Positions 42,862 through 54,106 of a stretch of 64,000 nt of DNA are shown one piece after another. Positions within the stretch are counted from its first letter, which is position 1. The number at the start of each line of letters is the position of its first letter. The DNA comes from Lithobates sylvaticus (taxonomy: Eukaryota; Chordata; Amphibia; Anura; Ranidae). The notes under the pieces are model-generated. The model had not been told where the DNA came from. It ran no database searches and saw only the letters and a program-made list of their open reading frames with translations. The DNA lies in NCBI GenBank assembly GCA_028564925.1, contig CM053031.1, forward strand, positions 163,162,726 to 163,226,725, in the 5' to 3' direction. The position numbers and the translations under genes were made by a program.

Positions 42862-44227
42862 AAGTGGAAATGGGCAAGACTTACCACATATACTTGGATA
42901 AATCTGAGAGAAATTTGCACATGGTGATGTCAATTTCTGGTATAAAACAGATTTTTGAATAAGAGATGATTCACTCCCAGGATGCCACAGAAAACAAATG
43001 GTCGCTTGCAGAGAGACACACTAAAAGAAATTTTGAATAAATATGACTTTAGGAAGGGCAATTATAATTATAGGGCTCATAAATAGATGGTTAAGGTGTA
43101 GCCTAAAGATACTGGTAAAAAGGATTTACCTGAAATTGCTGAAAAAGTACGCTTAAATTGCTGAACTTGTAATTAACATGTTCAGATATGGTACAGATTC
43201 AAGCTGCACCAAGTTCAAAAATTGAATAGGGTATTGGGTTATCTAGAATGAGAAAGATAAAATACTCCGTCAGTATCCAGCCATTCTATAATGCATATGA
43301 GGGTCAGTCTAAGCAGACTTGCTGAAAGTAGTGGAGTGACGAATATAGAGAGATATCTTACCCCATTGAATGGTGAACGGCAGTAGAGGGCTCAACGCAG
43401 GAGGAAGGGCGGGTAAACCGCCTCGTTTCCTCGTGGGAAAATGGCTCCTGACAGGGAGTTAGTGACAGGGGGAACTGCCTTAAATAGCGGCTCTCCGACC
43501 CAGCGGCGTCTGACATCACTGCCTGGTCGCTGGCGCTAAAGCGGCTACGTCCAGCGCTGAGTGTCCGGGAGTGCGTGGTGCGCATGCGTCGGCGACGGAC
43601 TACGTCGCCGGCGTATGACGTCAGACGACGCACCGCTGTGTAGCGGTGCGACGGTGGCCATCTTGAAAGGTCCTATTTGCCCATACCTCGGAATAACAGA
43701 GGGTAGGGCATCTGTCCTACAGGGGGGAGGAAAATATATGTCAGCGGGCGTAAACCACTGCCAGATCACCTCCCACATGGAGGGGGGGCCAGTCAATGGG
43801 TCAGGGACAACTGGAGCGGGGCGGGCCAAAAATAAGGGGAAGCTGGAGAGAACAGCGAAAGGGATCTATGTCACTGCAACTCACCAACCACCCCAGAGCG
43901 CCCGTACAAGCGACCATATATGTAAAGTGGACATCCTGTAGGGAGCACCTCAAGAATATAAATATTAGGCATAAAAATGCGAAAATGGGGACAAAAAGAG
44001 AATTCCAAGTTATTGCAACTGGCAGGTCAGCCCAGCCATTAATTTCCCAATCTGCTTTTTGACAGAAAAAGTGTTTACAATAAATAGTAATATATATCAT
44101 ATAAAATGACACATTTGATAAGTCCATTTAAATGGTTAGGCAAAGAAGTGACAGAAATGGGGGAAAAAAGGGACTAAGAAAAAAAGGGAGGAATTGAATT
44201 CCTGTAAGGATCTAAAGATGCATAAAT
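42862..44227. other. Penelope 3' region
   Basis: No coding sequence. 42862-43350 is AT-rich; 43360-43680 is CpG-rich and promoter-like; 43700-44227 is unremarkable. Confidence 0.5.
43478..43623 (-). promoter_or_regulatory. Promoter-like CpG block in the Penelope element
   Basis: Read on the minus strand: a perfect cAMP-response palindrome TGACGTCA (43616-43623), several GC-rich blocks including GCATGCGC, and a TATA-like CTATTTAAGG (43478-43487). A perfect 9-bp hairpin (CGCACCGCT with AGCGGTGCG) lies just upstream at about 43629-43650. It points toward the hammerhead-bearing 3' pseudo-LTR. Confidence 0.45.
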
Positions 44228-44806
44228 TTAGAGAAATGATTTGTAGCTTAGGGCATCATTTAACCCTGGAAAGGTGGTAGCTTTTAAATCAAAGATCCAG
44301 CGAGCCTCACGCTGAAGTAGAATGCGATCATAGTTGCCCCCCCTTTCACCCGGAGGTACATGTTCAAGTGCGTAAAAATTCATTTTTTGGTCATCATGGG
44401 CATGAAAGAGTCCCATGTGACGGCTGATTGGTGTTTCCATCTTCTTTCCACGGACAAGGGTTACATGATCCCTTATGCGGTGAAAGAATGGACGTTTTGT
44501 TTTACCTATATAGAAGGCTGTACATTCACATAGCATGATATATAATATACCAATTGATTGACAGTTGACTAGAAATTTTGGTTTATAAATACGTTTGTTG
44601 GGTAAAGTAATTTGTTTTGATGCGTATATATAGCGACAAAAGTTGCATTTGTGACAAGGTTTGGTTCCAACATTTTTTTGGGGTTTGAGCAACCCTCTTG
44701 AGTGGAAACATAGTGACTGCGTACGAGAGTATCTCTAAGAGATTGAGATCTCCTGAAAGTAATTTCAGGATGGTCGCCCACATGTTTAGAGACCAAAGGG
44801 TCAGCC
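44228..44806 (-). CDS. Penelope GIY-YIG endonuclease domain (C-terminal part of the ORF)
   Basis: Frame from KADPLVSKHVGDHPEITFRR at the TTAA insertion down to a stop at 44228. A cysteine pair CHKCNFC (zinc-finger-like linker) is followed by the GIY-YIG core: GILYIMLCECTAFYIGKTKR, then RPFFHRIRDHV with the catalytic Arg, SRHMGLFH and a conserved glutamate region (REARWIFDLKA). This domain nicks target DNA to prime reverse transcription. The frame is open across this part once the TTAA element is disregarded; it shares one ORF with the reverse transcriptase. Confidence 0.85.
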
Positions 44807-45704
44807 TTAACCCCTTCAATACCCGCCCATAGTCATATGACGCCCACAAGGTGGATCTACCATCCTGGGTGGGCGTCATATGACGTCCTCCCATTCCCGG
44901 CCGCCTCGATGTCCGCCGGGCACCCGCGATTGCCCGTTAAAACAACGGGACCGTGCGGGACCGTGGAGCTGTGTGTGTAAACACACAGCTCCACGTCCTG
45001 TCAGCACGGAGGAGACCGATCATGTGATCCAAGTACGGAGGAACACATGATCGGTCTCCTCCCCTTGAGTCCCCTCCCCCCACAGTTAGAATCACACATA
45101 TAGGGAATACATTAACCCCTGCAGCGCCCCCTAGTGTTACCCCTTCCCTGCCAGTCACATTTACACAGTAATCAATGCAATTTTATAGCAACGATCGCTG
45201 TGTAAATGTGAATGGTCCCAAAAATGTGTCAAAAGTGTCTGAAGTGTCCGCCGCAATGTCGCAGTCACGAAAAAAAATCGCAGATCGCCGCCATTACTAG
45301 TAAAAAAAAAAAAAAATGCAATAAATCTATCCCCTATTTTGTAGACGCTATGACTTTTGCGCAAACCGATCAATATACGCTTATTGCGATTTTTTTTACC
45401 AAAAATATGTAGAAGAATACGTATCGGCCTAAACTGAGTAAAAAAATAATTTTTTTTTAAAAAAATGGGATATTTATTATAGCAAAAAGTAAAAAATATT
45501 GTGTTTTTTTTCAAAATTGTCGCTCTTCTTTTGTTTATAGCGCAAAAAATAAAAACCGCAGGGGCGATCAATTACCACCAAAAGAAAGCTCTATTTGTGG
45601 GAAAAAAAGGACGTCAATTTTGTTTGGGTGTAAGTGCAGTGCCAAATCGCAAAAAGTGCTCTGGTAAGGAAGGGTGTTTAAAAGCCCTGTATTGAAGCGG
45701 TTAA
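44807..45704 (-). mobile_element. TTAA-flanked AT-rich element, copy 2, in the Penelope ORF
   Basis: TTAA at 44807-44810 and 45701-45704; the Penelope frame reads YWYLLKADPLVSKH across the site when element plus one TTAA are left out. The body shares the conserved blocks of the 8399-9417 element in reverse orientation (for example AGAAGAATACGTATCGGCCT and GCGATCAATTACCACC). Ends start CCCCTTCAATACCCGCC and finish ATTGAAGCGG. Non-coding. Confidence 0.85.
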
Positions 45705-46886
45705 GCAGATACCAGTATTTATCAAAAATTTTGCGGACCTGAACATGATGTCCGGAGAAACGGGTGATGATTCTAATACCCGGATCAGTGGTAGGTAATT
45801 TCGTTCCGTGAATGAGACTGGAGCGGTTATGCCGTTTGGCTTTGAGGTATGACTTTTTTAGACATTTTTGGCTGTTGCCCCGGTGTTGCAAACGCTGCTG
45901 CAGTTTTTTGGCCTCCACTTTAAAATGTGAGTCCTGACTGCAGTTGCGTTTGACACGGAGGTATTGCCCATATGGTACACTGGCCACCAAAGGGCTAGGG
46001 TGAGAGCTGGTTGCGTGCAGCAATGTGTTTGCAGCTGATGATTTACGGTAGAGGGTGGTTCCAACGTTTCCATCCTCATCTACAAAGATCGTAATGTCAA
46101 GAAAAGTTAATTGTGATTGGCTTTTTTCCATTGTAAAGCTAAGGTTATATGTATTAATCTTAAGCTTTTCATAGAAGGTTAGCAAATCCAATTCATTACC
46201 CGTCCAGATGAAGAATACATCATCGATGTATCTTCTCCAGATTGGGATCTGATCTAGAAACATTTGTATGTCATCCCTATGGAATAGGTAACGCTCCCAC
46301 CCCCCCAGATACAGATTGGCATACGATGGGGCACACTTGGTCCCCATTGCTACGCCCTGTATCTGGAGGTAGTGGGAGCGTCCAAACAAGAAAATCTTGT
46401 TATTGAGGATAAACTCAAGCAACTTGAGAATAAAATCATTGTATTTGGGTAATGACTCGGTGCTCTCGGAAATAAAGCCCTTCACAACTCTGACACCCTG
46501 ATCATGGGGTATGGAGTTGTAGAGGGCTTCAACATCGAGAGCCACGAGCCAGGAGTCTGGAGGTATCGAGATCCCATCAAGAGCCCTTAATAGGTCTCGA
46601 GTATCCTGTAGATAGGAAACTAGGCCTTCGACATGTGGGCGAAGAAAGTCATCCACCAGAGCACTGGCGTTCTCAGTGAGGCAACCGTTACCAGAAACTA
46701 TGGGGCGGCCTGGCGGGTTAGTGGCATTCTTATGGATTTTAGGTAACGCATATAGTGTTGGGGTTTTGGGAAATAAGATGTTTAGAAAGTCATAAGTTTT
46801 TTTTGTAATTAGGTCTTGAAAAAAGGCAGAGCTCAGTAAATGTCTAAATTTGCCGATGGTGTAATTTACATGGCTTTCAGGTATTT
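45705..46886 (-). CDS. Penelope reverse transcriptase domain
   Basis: Minus-strand frame: YALPKIHKNATNPPGRPIVS (palm entry block), LVALDVEALYNSIPHDQGV, QGVAMGTKCAPSYANLYLGG, the active site WRRYIDDVFFIW (about 46220), SQSQLTFLDITIF, and a thumb region with SLIHGTKLPTTDPGIRIITR. Penelope enzymes are the closest retroelement relatives of telomerase reverse transcriptases. The upstream boundary of this part is a TGA at about 46887, after NHEWY, which separates it from the N-terminal region; the context suggests it replaced a sense codon. Confidence 0.85.
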
Positions 46887-46887
46887 T

Positions 46888-48738
46888 TCAATACCATTCA
46901 TGGTTTTGTAGTAGCTGGGAGACCATCAACTCGTATTGGCATTTATCCATAATGACCAGGTTTCCCCCTTTGTCAGAGGGTTTGATAAGTATGCTGGTTT
47001 CTAATTGTAGGGAGCGTAAGGCTTCCCTTTGTTGTAAGGTAAGGTTAGATTGAGGTGGATCATGCCACTTAGTTTTACGAATTTCATTGGTTATGTTAGG
47101 TACCTGGTGGCGAGCCTGGCTTGACGGAAGGAGACCTCTCTTACGGCTCTGGTTCAGGGTCCACTGGAATGGAGACAGTGGACCCGTGAGCACAGCGGAG
47201 TAGGAGTGTCCGTCCAGTGGGTCAGCTGGTGCAGGATGGATGCTGATGTTGATCCTCAGGTAGCAGGAACTGCAGGAGATGGTACAGCAGGCTGGGATCA
47301 GATGACCAGAGAGAGAGGCAGACACTGGAGCAGCAGCAGCAGTAGCAGATCCTGTGCGGGAGAGAGGCACACTCGGACGGCAGAGGTAGTCAGACAGGCC
47401 GGGTCACAGAGTAAGGCAGACAGGCATAAACGGCAGGCAGAAGGATGGTCAATGGCAGGCAGAGGTTCAGCAACAGGTAATAAGTCCATAAACAGGGTCA
47501 TGCAAGCCGGGGTCAGGGAGCAGAGAGGACAGCAGGGTCAAACAGGCCGGGTCGGGTTCCAAGGGATTCAGGCAGATACAGGCAGGTTATCAGGGGAACT
47601 CAGGTCAGAGCTGCAGACGAACAGCACCGCTGGGCTGCAGCTCTGATCCTTAAATAGGGACACTGGCGCCCAACAGCGCTAGCCGCGCATGTGCACGCGC
47701 ATGGGCGCGTGCCCCCGCTATTAGCGCACGGGAGCGCGCCCGCGGACCGGTCGCGCACGTGCACGCGCCCGCGGCGCGCGCCAACGCCCGCGCTGATGCC
47801 TGGGAGGATCAGGAATGGTCGTTGGTCTGTGTGTAGGCAATCTGGGCCGCACGGGGCGGCCAGGACACTGACAGCTTACTTGTTGGGTAAATGCCCAGAC
47901 ATTGGGATTGCCTTGTAAGGACGGAAAAGTAGTAGATTTGGGTTTATATTCCCGAGAGGGTTGGGCTGGGGCTGCGGGAGGGGGGGAAGAAAGATTGGGG
48001 GCGACAGGGAGAAGGGCATCAGCCTCCGCCATGTCCACCTCGTCGATGTGCCCCTCATCCCACAGCTCCATAAGTTCCTCCATGGCTTTTATGTCATTAA
48101 TAGATAATTGTTGAGAGGGAGGAGGAGAAGGAAACCTGGTCAAATTGCCAGCACGAGTTGAGGGGCTAGGTTTATCAAACATTATGCGGAACATTAATTT
48201 CCGTGAAAAGAGATTTAGATCTTTCACTAATTCAAAAGCATCTGTGGGTTTAGTGGGACAGAACGTCAGACCCAGTTTTAAAAGTGATATTTGTGTTTCA
48301 GTGAGTGTATAAGTAGATAAATTGATTATTTCAAAGTGATTTTCGTTTGTTTGGTCTGTGTCGTGATCGACTCCAATTGCTTTCTCTGATCTAATACTGG
48401 TTGGGTGAAAATCGGTGCGGTCCGAAAACCCGACTCATTGTTGGCTTCGGCCTGTCCCCCACTAGGGGGAGGGGCTGAAGACAAAGAATGGGTGGGGCTG
48501 ATGGTGTGATGTCTAGTGGTGTGAGTGTTTTGGAGTTACCAGAGGCTTTTGCAGCTGAGGCTCTGGTACTAATTTGTGTACGGTTTCGTGTGGGAGAACT
48601 TTTAGGTTTTTCACTCAGTGCATTTACATTACCCTCCTTGCGTGTGTGTTGTTGTGATTTCCTGGCTGAAGTGGAGCGACCAGGTGCCTGTGAAGAGGAA
48701 ATAGATGAAAAGGAAGAAGTGTCTGAATTCATCATCAT
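46888..48738 (-). pseudogene. Penelope ORF, N-terminal region, split by a solo LTR
   Basis: Starts with a run of three ATGs (MMMNSDTSSFSSISSS) directly after the 5' pseudo-LTR. A low-complexity basic region with KSQQHTRKEG follows, then, after a frame change near 48410, NHFEIINLSTYTLTETQISL and LLKLGLTFCPTKPTDAFELV, KDLNLFSRKL (a Penelope N-terminal signature) and a proline-rich segment to WAFTQQV. After the solo LTR: TNEIRKTKWHDPPQSNLTLQ and SILIKPSDKGGNLVIMDKCQ, the conserved KPADKGG-type block. Ends at the TGA at 46887. Confidence 0.75.
47094..47873 (-). mobile_element. Solo LTR of a Gypsy A-like element in the Penelope ORF
   Basis: In plus orientation begins TGTTAGGTACCTGG and ends GGACACTGACA; flanks GGTTA and GCTTA form a 5-bp target duplication with one difference. 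It shares the CTCTTACGGCTCTGGTTCAG block with Gypsy A LTRs but is clearly diverged. The Penelope frame (FTQQVTNEIRK) continues across it. Confidence 0.85.
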
Positions 48739-49209
48739 ACCCCCATCTGCTTTCTATGCCCTTTGTTCATGAAATACCCTGTAAACCAATTTATGCATAA
48801 AATACTCAGTTCATCAGATGTATATACTTGAGTCAATCCATATACTTTGTATAAACCTGTACACTCTGTCTGTGTTACATTGAAAAGGATGCATTTTCAT
48901 GCAACTTTGTTATTTCAGCATATCTTTGAGCTAAACCTATGAATCTCCTGAAGAAACTCCATAGAGTGAAACATGTCGAGTATGGCGAAGCTCTGCACAA
49001 ATTTTGTCTGATTTAACACATATGTCTGTAAAGTATGGATGTATTACCTGTGTCCTTTGCTGTTGTTTGTCCCTATGGGAAAATAAAACTCTAATTTTTA
49101 TATACATCATTTTGCTTATGTGTACTTCTGCCAACCTAGATACCACTTACAAAAAATCCCTGAGGCTTGTGGCCTCTTTTTCTCCCCCCCCCCCCTCTAA
49201 TTTTTTCTC
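48735..49209 (-). repeat. Penelope 5' pseudo-LTR
   Basis: Inverted copy of 42374-42861. Its inner edge ends in the ORF's ATG run; the outer end has a C-run and CTCTAATTTTTTCTC. Confidence 0.85.
48928..48993 (+). ncRNA. Hammerhead-ribozyme-like motif, antisense copy in the 5' pseudo-LTR
   Basis: Same core as 42605-42670, here on the plus strand: CTGAAGA at 48948-48954, GAAA at 48968-48971, CATG at 48972-48975, UC cleavage site at 48976-48977. All paired positions are intact in both copies. Confidence 0.6.
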
Positions 49210-49516
49210 AAACTTCCATGCTTGCCCCGCAGGGCTACGTGGGGGTTAATAATGAGGGCTGGGGCCCTGTTACTCTGAATTTGAGGCACAAGTGGCATCT
49301 GTATACAGTGAGGTATATTCGGTTAAGTCATAGGTGCTCTCCTTAGGCTCTTTTCTTAACAAGGTGAGCAGTGGGATTTCAAGGAATGGTGGTTCTGTGG
49401 TAGTTTTTATGCTTGTGCATGCTCTTGGGTGGCACCCCTTAGTTGTCTCTAGTACCGGTCAAGCCAGTTTGCAGCCATGTTTGGGCTTTCAAAAAAGTGC
49501 ACTGAACCATCCGCAA

Positions 49517-50494
49517 CTACGCAGTGTTTTTGCCGGGTACGGAGTAGATTAATGGGATAGCACGCATTCTCTTCTTTACTTCCATGAATTTTGCCCTCTG
49601 TTTTTGTACAGCCGCTGAGAAGTCAGGGTATATGGATATTTTAGACCCCTGTATTTCCATGTCAGCTTTCTGCCTGGCCAGGCGTAATATAATGTCTCTG
49701 TCTTTATAATGCAGTAGTTTCAGTAGGAATGGTCTATCATGGCCCCCTGGTGGCGGTGGTCTAGAAGGCACCCTATGAGCCCTTTCCACTGAGAAAAATG
49801 GAGTGAGGTTATTTGTACCAAAGGTGTCTGCTAGCCATGTTTCAATAAAATCAGTGGGATGTTTCCCTTCGGTCTTTTCAGCCATTCCAACTATACGTAA
49901 TTTAGACCTTCTCAGCCTGTTTTCCATATCCTCGACTCTGGCAGATGTTTCATCTGATTTAGCAGAAGTGCTGTGCATTTCCTGGATCAGGGGGGATAAA
50001 TCATCCTCAATGATGCTCACCCTTCCCTCTAAGGCAGTGGCCCTCTACCTGATTTTCTGAATATCCTGCCTGATATGTAGTAAGCCCTCCTTCATGCTTC
50101 TAACATCAACTGAGAGCTCAGTGAGAGAGGATCCATAAGAGTGGACTGCTGTAAGTATGTCCTGCAATGAGGGCTCAACACTGTCCATTTCTGAAGGATT
50201 AGAAGTGTCATGGGCAGGGAGAGGGGTGGCAGAGGTACTCACTGTGCTCCTTGAGTCAGGCACATGCTGGGTATCCTGAGGCAGCTTCCCAGGGGCTCCC
50301 GATCTGGCTGTTTTAGCAGCATTCTGCGGCTGGCTGTGTTGTCCGGTTCTGAGGCTGCCAGGATCGTGTGCATACTGACCAAGCTTGGCGGCCGCTGAAG
50401 CATATGTCTCCTTCCCTGCACGCTGCTGGAGCAGGGAGCCGCCATTTTGGGCCGCTCCGTCAGCACGAGGGGCCTCCGGTTTTGTTTTGGACAT
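49517..50494 (-). pseudogene. L1-3 ORF1 protein, one stop
   Basis: Starts MSKTKPEAPRADGAAQNGGS at 50494; a disordered N-terminus leads to a coiled coil (HSYGSSLTELSVDVRSMKEG, then VSIIEDDLSPLIQ region). The RRM-like part has RRSKLRIVGMAEKTEGKHP and the C-terminal domain PFLLKLLHYKDRDIILRLAR. The frame is interrupted by a stop near 50048 between KIR and the coiled coil. Ends with SVPGKNTA. Typical length for frog L1 ORF1. Confidence 0.8.
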
Positions 50495-50705
50495 TCAGTT
50501 TTTGTTGAGACGGTGACCGGGTGTTGCAGCAGGGGTGGCTCCACACCAGGAGCGGAGTTTCCGGTCTATGTCGGCGGTATTTTATGCTCACGGCAGGATT
50601 GTTCAGCTCAGGATGCAGGAGCTGATGTAAGACACGTCTGCTCACATGAACGTCCAATCCACGCCCCGATGTCTCGGTCTCTGAGGTGCTGTGGATTATA
50701 CCCAA

Positions 50706-51912
50706 ACTGAATGTGCTTGGAGAGCCTTTACCAACTGTTGGACTCAGGTATTCCGGACTGGGGACATTGGCGGGAGGGTTGGGGGGTATCCGAAGCTCAG
50801 CGAGACGGGTGTTGCATCTGATAAGAAAGAGACAGACTGAACAATAATTGTATAAAGATGTTACAGTGAGTTGGTCCCGCCTTTAGAAACAACCCTAAGG
50901 TATGCTACCTTGACAGAGAACGCAGTGAAGGGTAAGCTGAACCAGCCCTCCCTCATGTTTACCTACACCGTCCTTCCCCCCTTTTATCTCGATCTGGCCT
51001 TCCCCCTCCTCCTGCTCCAGCCTTCCCCCTCCTTCCCCCTCCTTCCCATTCCCTCCCCCTCTCCCCTCAGCCCTCTACCCTTTCCTCCTCACCCCCCCCC
51101 CCCCAGGGGGATGCCCCGCACATGCCTAGCGAATCATCTCTGGTTCTATCTGCCCCCTCCCCTCATTAACAGATGGATTTGTATATGAGTTTTCTATTGC
51201 CTGCCTTTGGGCAGTCTGAGGGGGGTAACCAGCCTTCCCCTGCTGACATGTACCACCGTACTTCCCATTAGCCAAAGGGCCAAGGGCAGAAGGGACTATG
51301 GTTATGGTTAAGTGCAGTGTGTTCTAATTGATTCATCCTTATCGGTATTCATGTTGGTTTTCCCCCTTTTTTCTAAGGTTTTTGCTCTGCTAAGCTATGC
51401 TATAATGTTTCATTGTTTGGTTTAAATGGCTATACATTTAGATTCAGAGCCAAACATTATGTTTAAGCCAGAATGAGATTCTTTTTACTGGTCCGGGCTT
51501 GGGGGACAGGCTGCACCTGAAGCTGGGTCACCATGTGAGTGAGGCTGGGGCGGGGGTTGCCTTGCCTTTTGAGCCAGAGTGTCAAGACCCAGTGCACACA
51601 AAACGTTTGGCTCCATACATCACATTATGTGGGTCGGGATGTGGGTGTCCAACTTCTCTCCCCACTTAGGGTTGTGCGCAATTGGTGGCCTTCTCTCTCT
51701 CGGCCAACAGGATGCACTGAGACTAGGTCTCACATACGCCTTTGGCGTATTAGCCCCCCCCTCCCCTTCCACCACCTTCTACAACTGCCCTTTTTTCTCC
51801 TTGATTTCTCTCTACCTCTCCAACTAGTTTCCTTCCCTTCCTCGCTCCCTTCCTTTACCTCTCTATCAACCCCCCCCCCCCCCCTTTTTTTTTCTCTTCA
51901 CTTACCCCCCCT
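50706..51912 (+). other. L1-2 inter-ORF region
   Basis: Pyrimidine-rich, with C-runs near 51095 and 51875. No coding sequence recognised, and ORF1's RRM-like part is not visible here. Confidence 0.45.
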
Positions 51913-52280
51913 GTGCCAGTCATGGCCATGCCTAATGACAAAACAAAACCTGTCCACCTGGTCTCCATCAATGTGAGGGGACTAAATACCCCGGAGAAGC
52001 GTTCCATGGTGCTTACCAATTTAAAACGTATGAAGGCCCATGTGTGCTTCCTCCAGGAGATGCATTTCCGTGTACACAAAACACCAAGACTCCATGATCG
52101 ATTCTTCCCGACAGGATACCACGGATGCTCGTCTGATTCCAAGTCAAAAAGAGTGAGCATTCTTCTAAGTAGCAACACCCCTTGGGCAGTGGTGGAACTA
52201 CCGCCATAGTGACACACACGGCCGCTATGGGGCCTGCAGCCGAGAGGGGCCCGTGGGGAGGAGGAGGAATGCATACTGCC

Positions 52281-52645
52281 GGGGGCGAGCACCGCCCGCA
52301 CGGTCCCCCAGCCAGGGGAAGTGAGGAGAGGAAGAGGCGAGCTGTCCGTACAAGCAGAGAGCTGTAATAGCTTTCATGTGAATGTCCTGTGTGTGTTCCC
52401 GGGGCTCACCGTCACATAGCCCCACCTCTTGGCCCTGCGCTTTTGATTGACAGAATGCCGGTCCAATGTGGGACATGTGACGTCATCAAAGGCGCCGGGC
52501 CAAGAGGTGGGGCTATGCGACGGTGAGCCCCGGGAACACAGGACATTCAAATGAAAGCTATTACAGCTCTCTGCTTGTACGGACAGCTCGCCTCTTCCTC
52601 TCCTCACTTCCCCTGGCTGGGGGACCGTGCGGGCGGTGCTCGCCC
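52281..52645. repeat. Long inverted repeat, about 150-bp arms, 61-bp spacer
   Basis: Arms 52281-52435 and 52497-52645 are near-perfect reverse complements (blocks CCACCTCTTGGCCC and GGGCCAAGAGGTGG at the inner ends). Confidence 0.85.
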
Positions 52646-52756
52646 CCCACTCTGAGACAGCCCCATGCTCGCCAATAGCCATTGAGGGCTGCTGCATTAT
52701 GCATTCCTCATCCTCCCCGGTAGTTCCGCCACTGGCTCGCCTCTTCCACTGCACAG

Positions 52757-54106
52757 GTGAGGCTGCATTGTGCACGGGTCACGCTGCATTGGGCACAGTT
52801 GAGGCTGTATTGGGCACAGGTGAGGCTGCATTGGGCACGGGTGAGGCGGCATTGGGCACGGGCCATGCTGCATTGGGCACGGGCCACGCTGCATTGGGCA
52901 CGGGCCATGCTGCATTGGGCATGGGTGAGGCTGCATTGGGCACGGGTGAGGCTGCATTGGGCACGGGTGAGGCTGCATTGGGCACAGGTCACGCTGTATT
53001 GGGCACGGGGCACGCTGTATTGGGCACGGATGAGGCTGCATTGGGCATGGGTGAGGCTGCATTGGGCACGGGCCACGCTGCATTGGGCACGGGTGAGGCT
53101 GCATTGGGCACGGGTGAGGCTGCATTGGGCACGGGTCGTGCTGTATTGGGCATGGGTCACGCTGTATTGGGCATGGGTCACGCTGTATTGGGCATGGGTG
53201 AGGCTGCATCACTTCTCACTTCCCCTGGCTGGGGGACCGTGCGGGCGGTGCTCGCCCCCCACTCTGAGACAGCCCCATGCTCGCCAATAGCCATTTGAGG
53301 GCTGCTGCATTATGCATTCCTCATCCTCCCCGGTAGTTCCGCCACTGGCTCGCCTCTTCCACTGCACAGGTGAGGCTGCATTGTGCACGGGTCACGCTGC
53401 ATTGGGCACAGTCGAGGCTGTATTGGGCACAGGTGAGGCTGCATTGGGCACGGTTGAGGCTGCATTGGGCACGGGCCACGCTGCATTGGGCACGGGTGAG
53501 GCTGCATTGGGCACGGGTGAGGCTGCATTGGGCACGGGTGAGGCTGTATTGGGCACGGGTCACGCTGTATTGGGCACGGGTGACGCTGCATTGGGCACGG
53601 GTGAGGCTGCATTGGGCACGGGTGAGGTTGCATTGGGCACAGGTGAGGCTGCATTGGGCACAGGTGAGGCTGAATTGGGCATGGGCAGGCCACGCTGCAT
53701 TGGGCACAGGTGAGGCTGCATTGGGCACAGGTGAGGCTGCATTGGGCATGGGCAGGCCACGCTGCATTGGGCACAGGTGAGGCTGCATTGGGCACTGAAC
53801 ATGCTGCATTGGGCACAGGCAGGTGAGGCTGCATTGGGCACAGGTCACACTGCATTGGGCACAGGTGAGGCTGCATTGGGCACTGGACACACTGCATTGG
53901 GCACAAGTGGGCACAGGTGAGGCAGTATTGGGCACAGGTGAGGCAGTATTGGGCACTGGCCACGCAGCATTGGGCACTGGCCACGCTGCATTGGGCAAAG
54001 GTGAGGCTGCATTGGGCACTGGACACGCTGCATTGGGCACAAGTGGGCACAGGTGAGGCAGTATTGGGCATGGGCAGACCACGCTGCATTGGGCACAGGT
54101 GAGGAT
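52757..54106. repeat. 21-bp tandem repeat in two blocks
   Basis: Unit GAGGCTGCATTGGGCACGGG plus T, with CACGCTG and GTATT variants, at 52757-53212 and 53366-54106 (about 55 units). The blocks are separated by a second copy of the sequence at 52604-52756, offset by about 613 bp, so the unit plus flank was duplicated. Open frames over it are artefacts of a repeat length divisible by three. Confidence 0.9.

Larger units (their letters stand above)
42313..49209 (-). mobile_element. Penelope-like element with GIY-YIG domain and inverted pseudo-LTRs
   Basis: Flanked by AAACTTCCATGC at 42301-42312 and 49210-49221 (12-bp target duplication). Sense is minus: 5' pseudo-LTR, an ORF start at 48738, a reverse transcriptase with Penelope-type motifs, a GIY-YIG endonuclease ending at 44228, about 1.3 kb of 3' sequence, an inverted pseudo-LTR, and a 60-bp tail. 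A TTAA element and a solo LTR are inserted in it. Without them it is about 5.2 kb. The ORF has few breaks, so it is not very old. Confidence 0.85.
37346..50705 (-). mobile_element. L1-type LINE (L1-3), minus strand, carrying a Penelope element and a solo LTR
   Basis: In minus-strand order: leader (50705-50495), ORF1 (50494-49517), inter-ORF spacer (49516-49222 and 42300-41985), ORF2 (41984-37347). A solo LTR interrupts ORF2's end and a Penelope element interrupts the spacer. The usual 3' UTR and A-tail are missing at 37346, and I found no target duplication, so the element may be 3'-truncated or rearranged. Confidence 0.7.

Noticed and set aside
43360-43680. CpG island of a host gene
   Set aside because: It lies between the Penelope ORF and its 3' pseudo-LTR, within the 12-bp target duplication, so it belongs to the element.
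52627-53298. 223-codon frame of ALGTGEA-type repeats
   Set aside because: Translation of the 21-bp satellite inside a hAT-type element.
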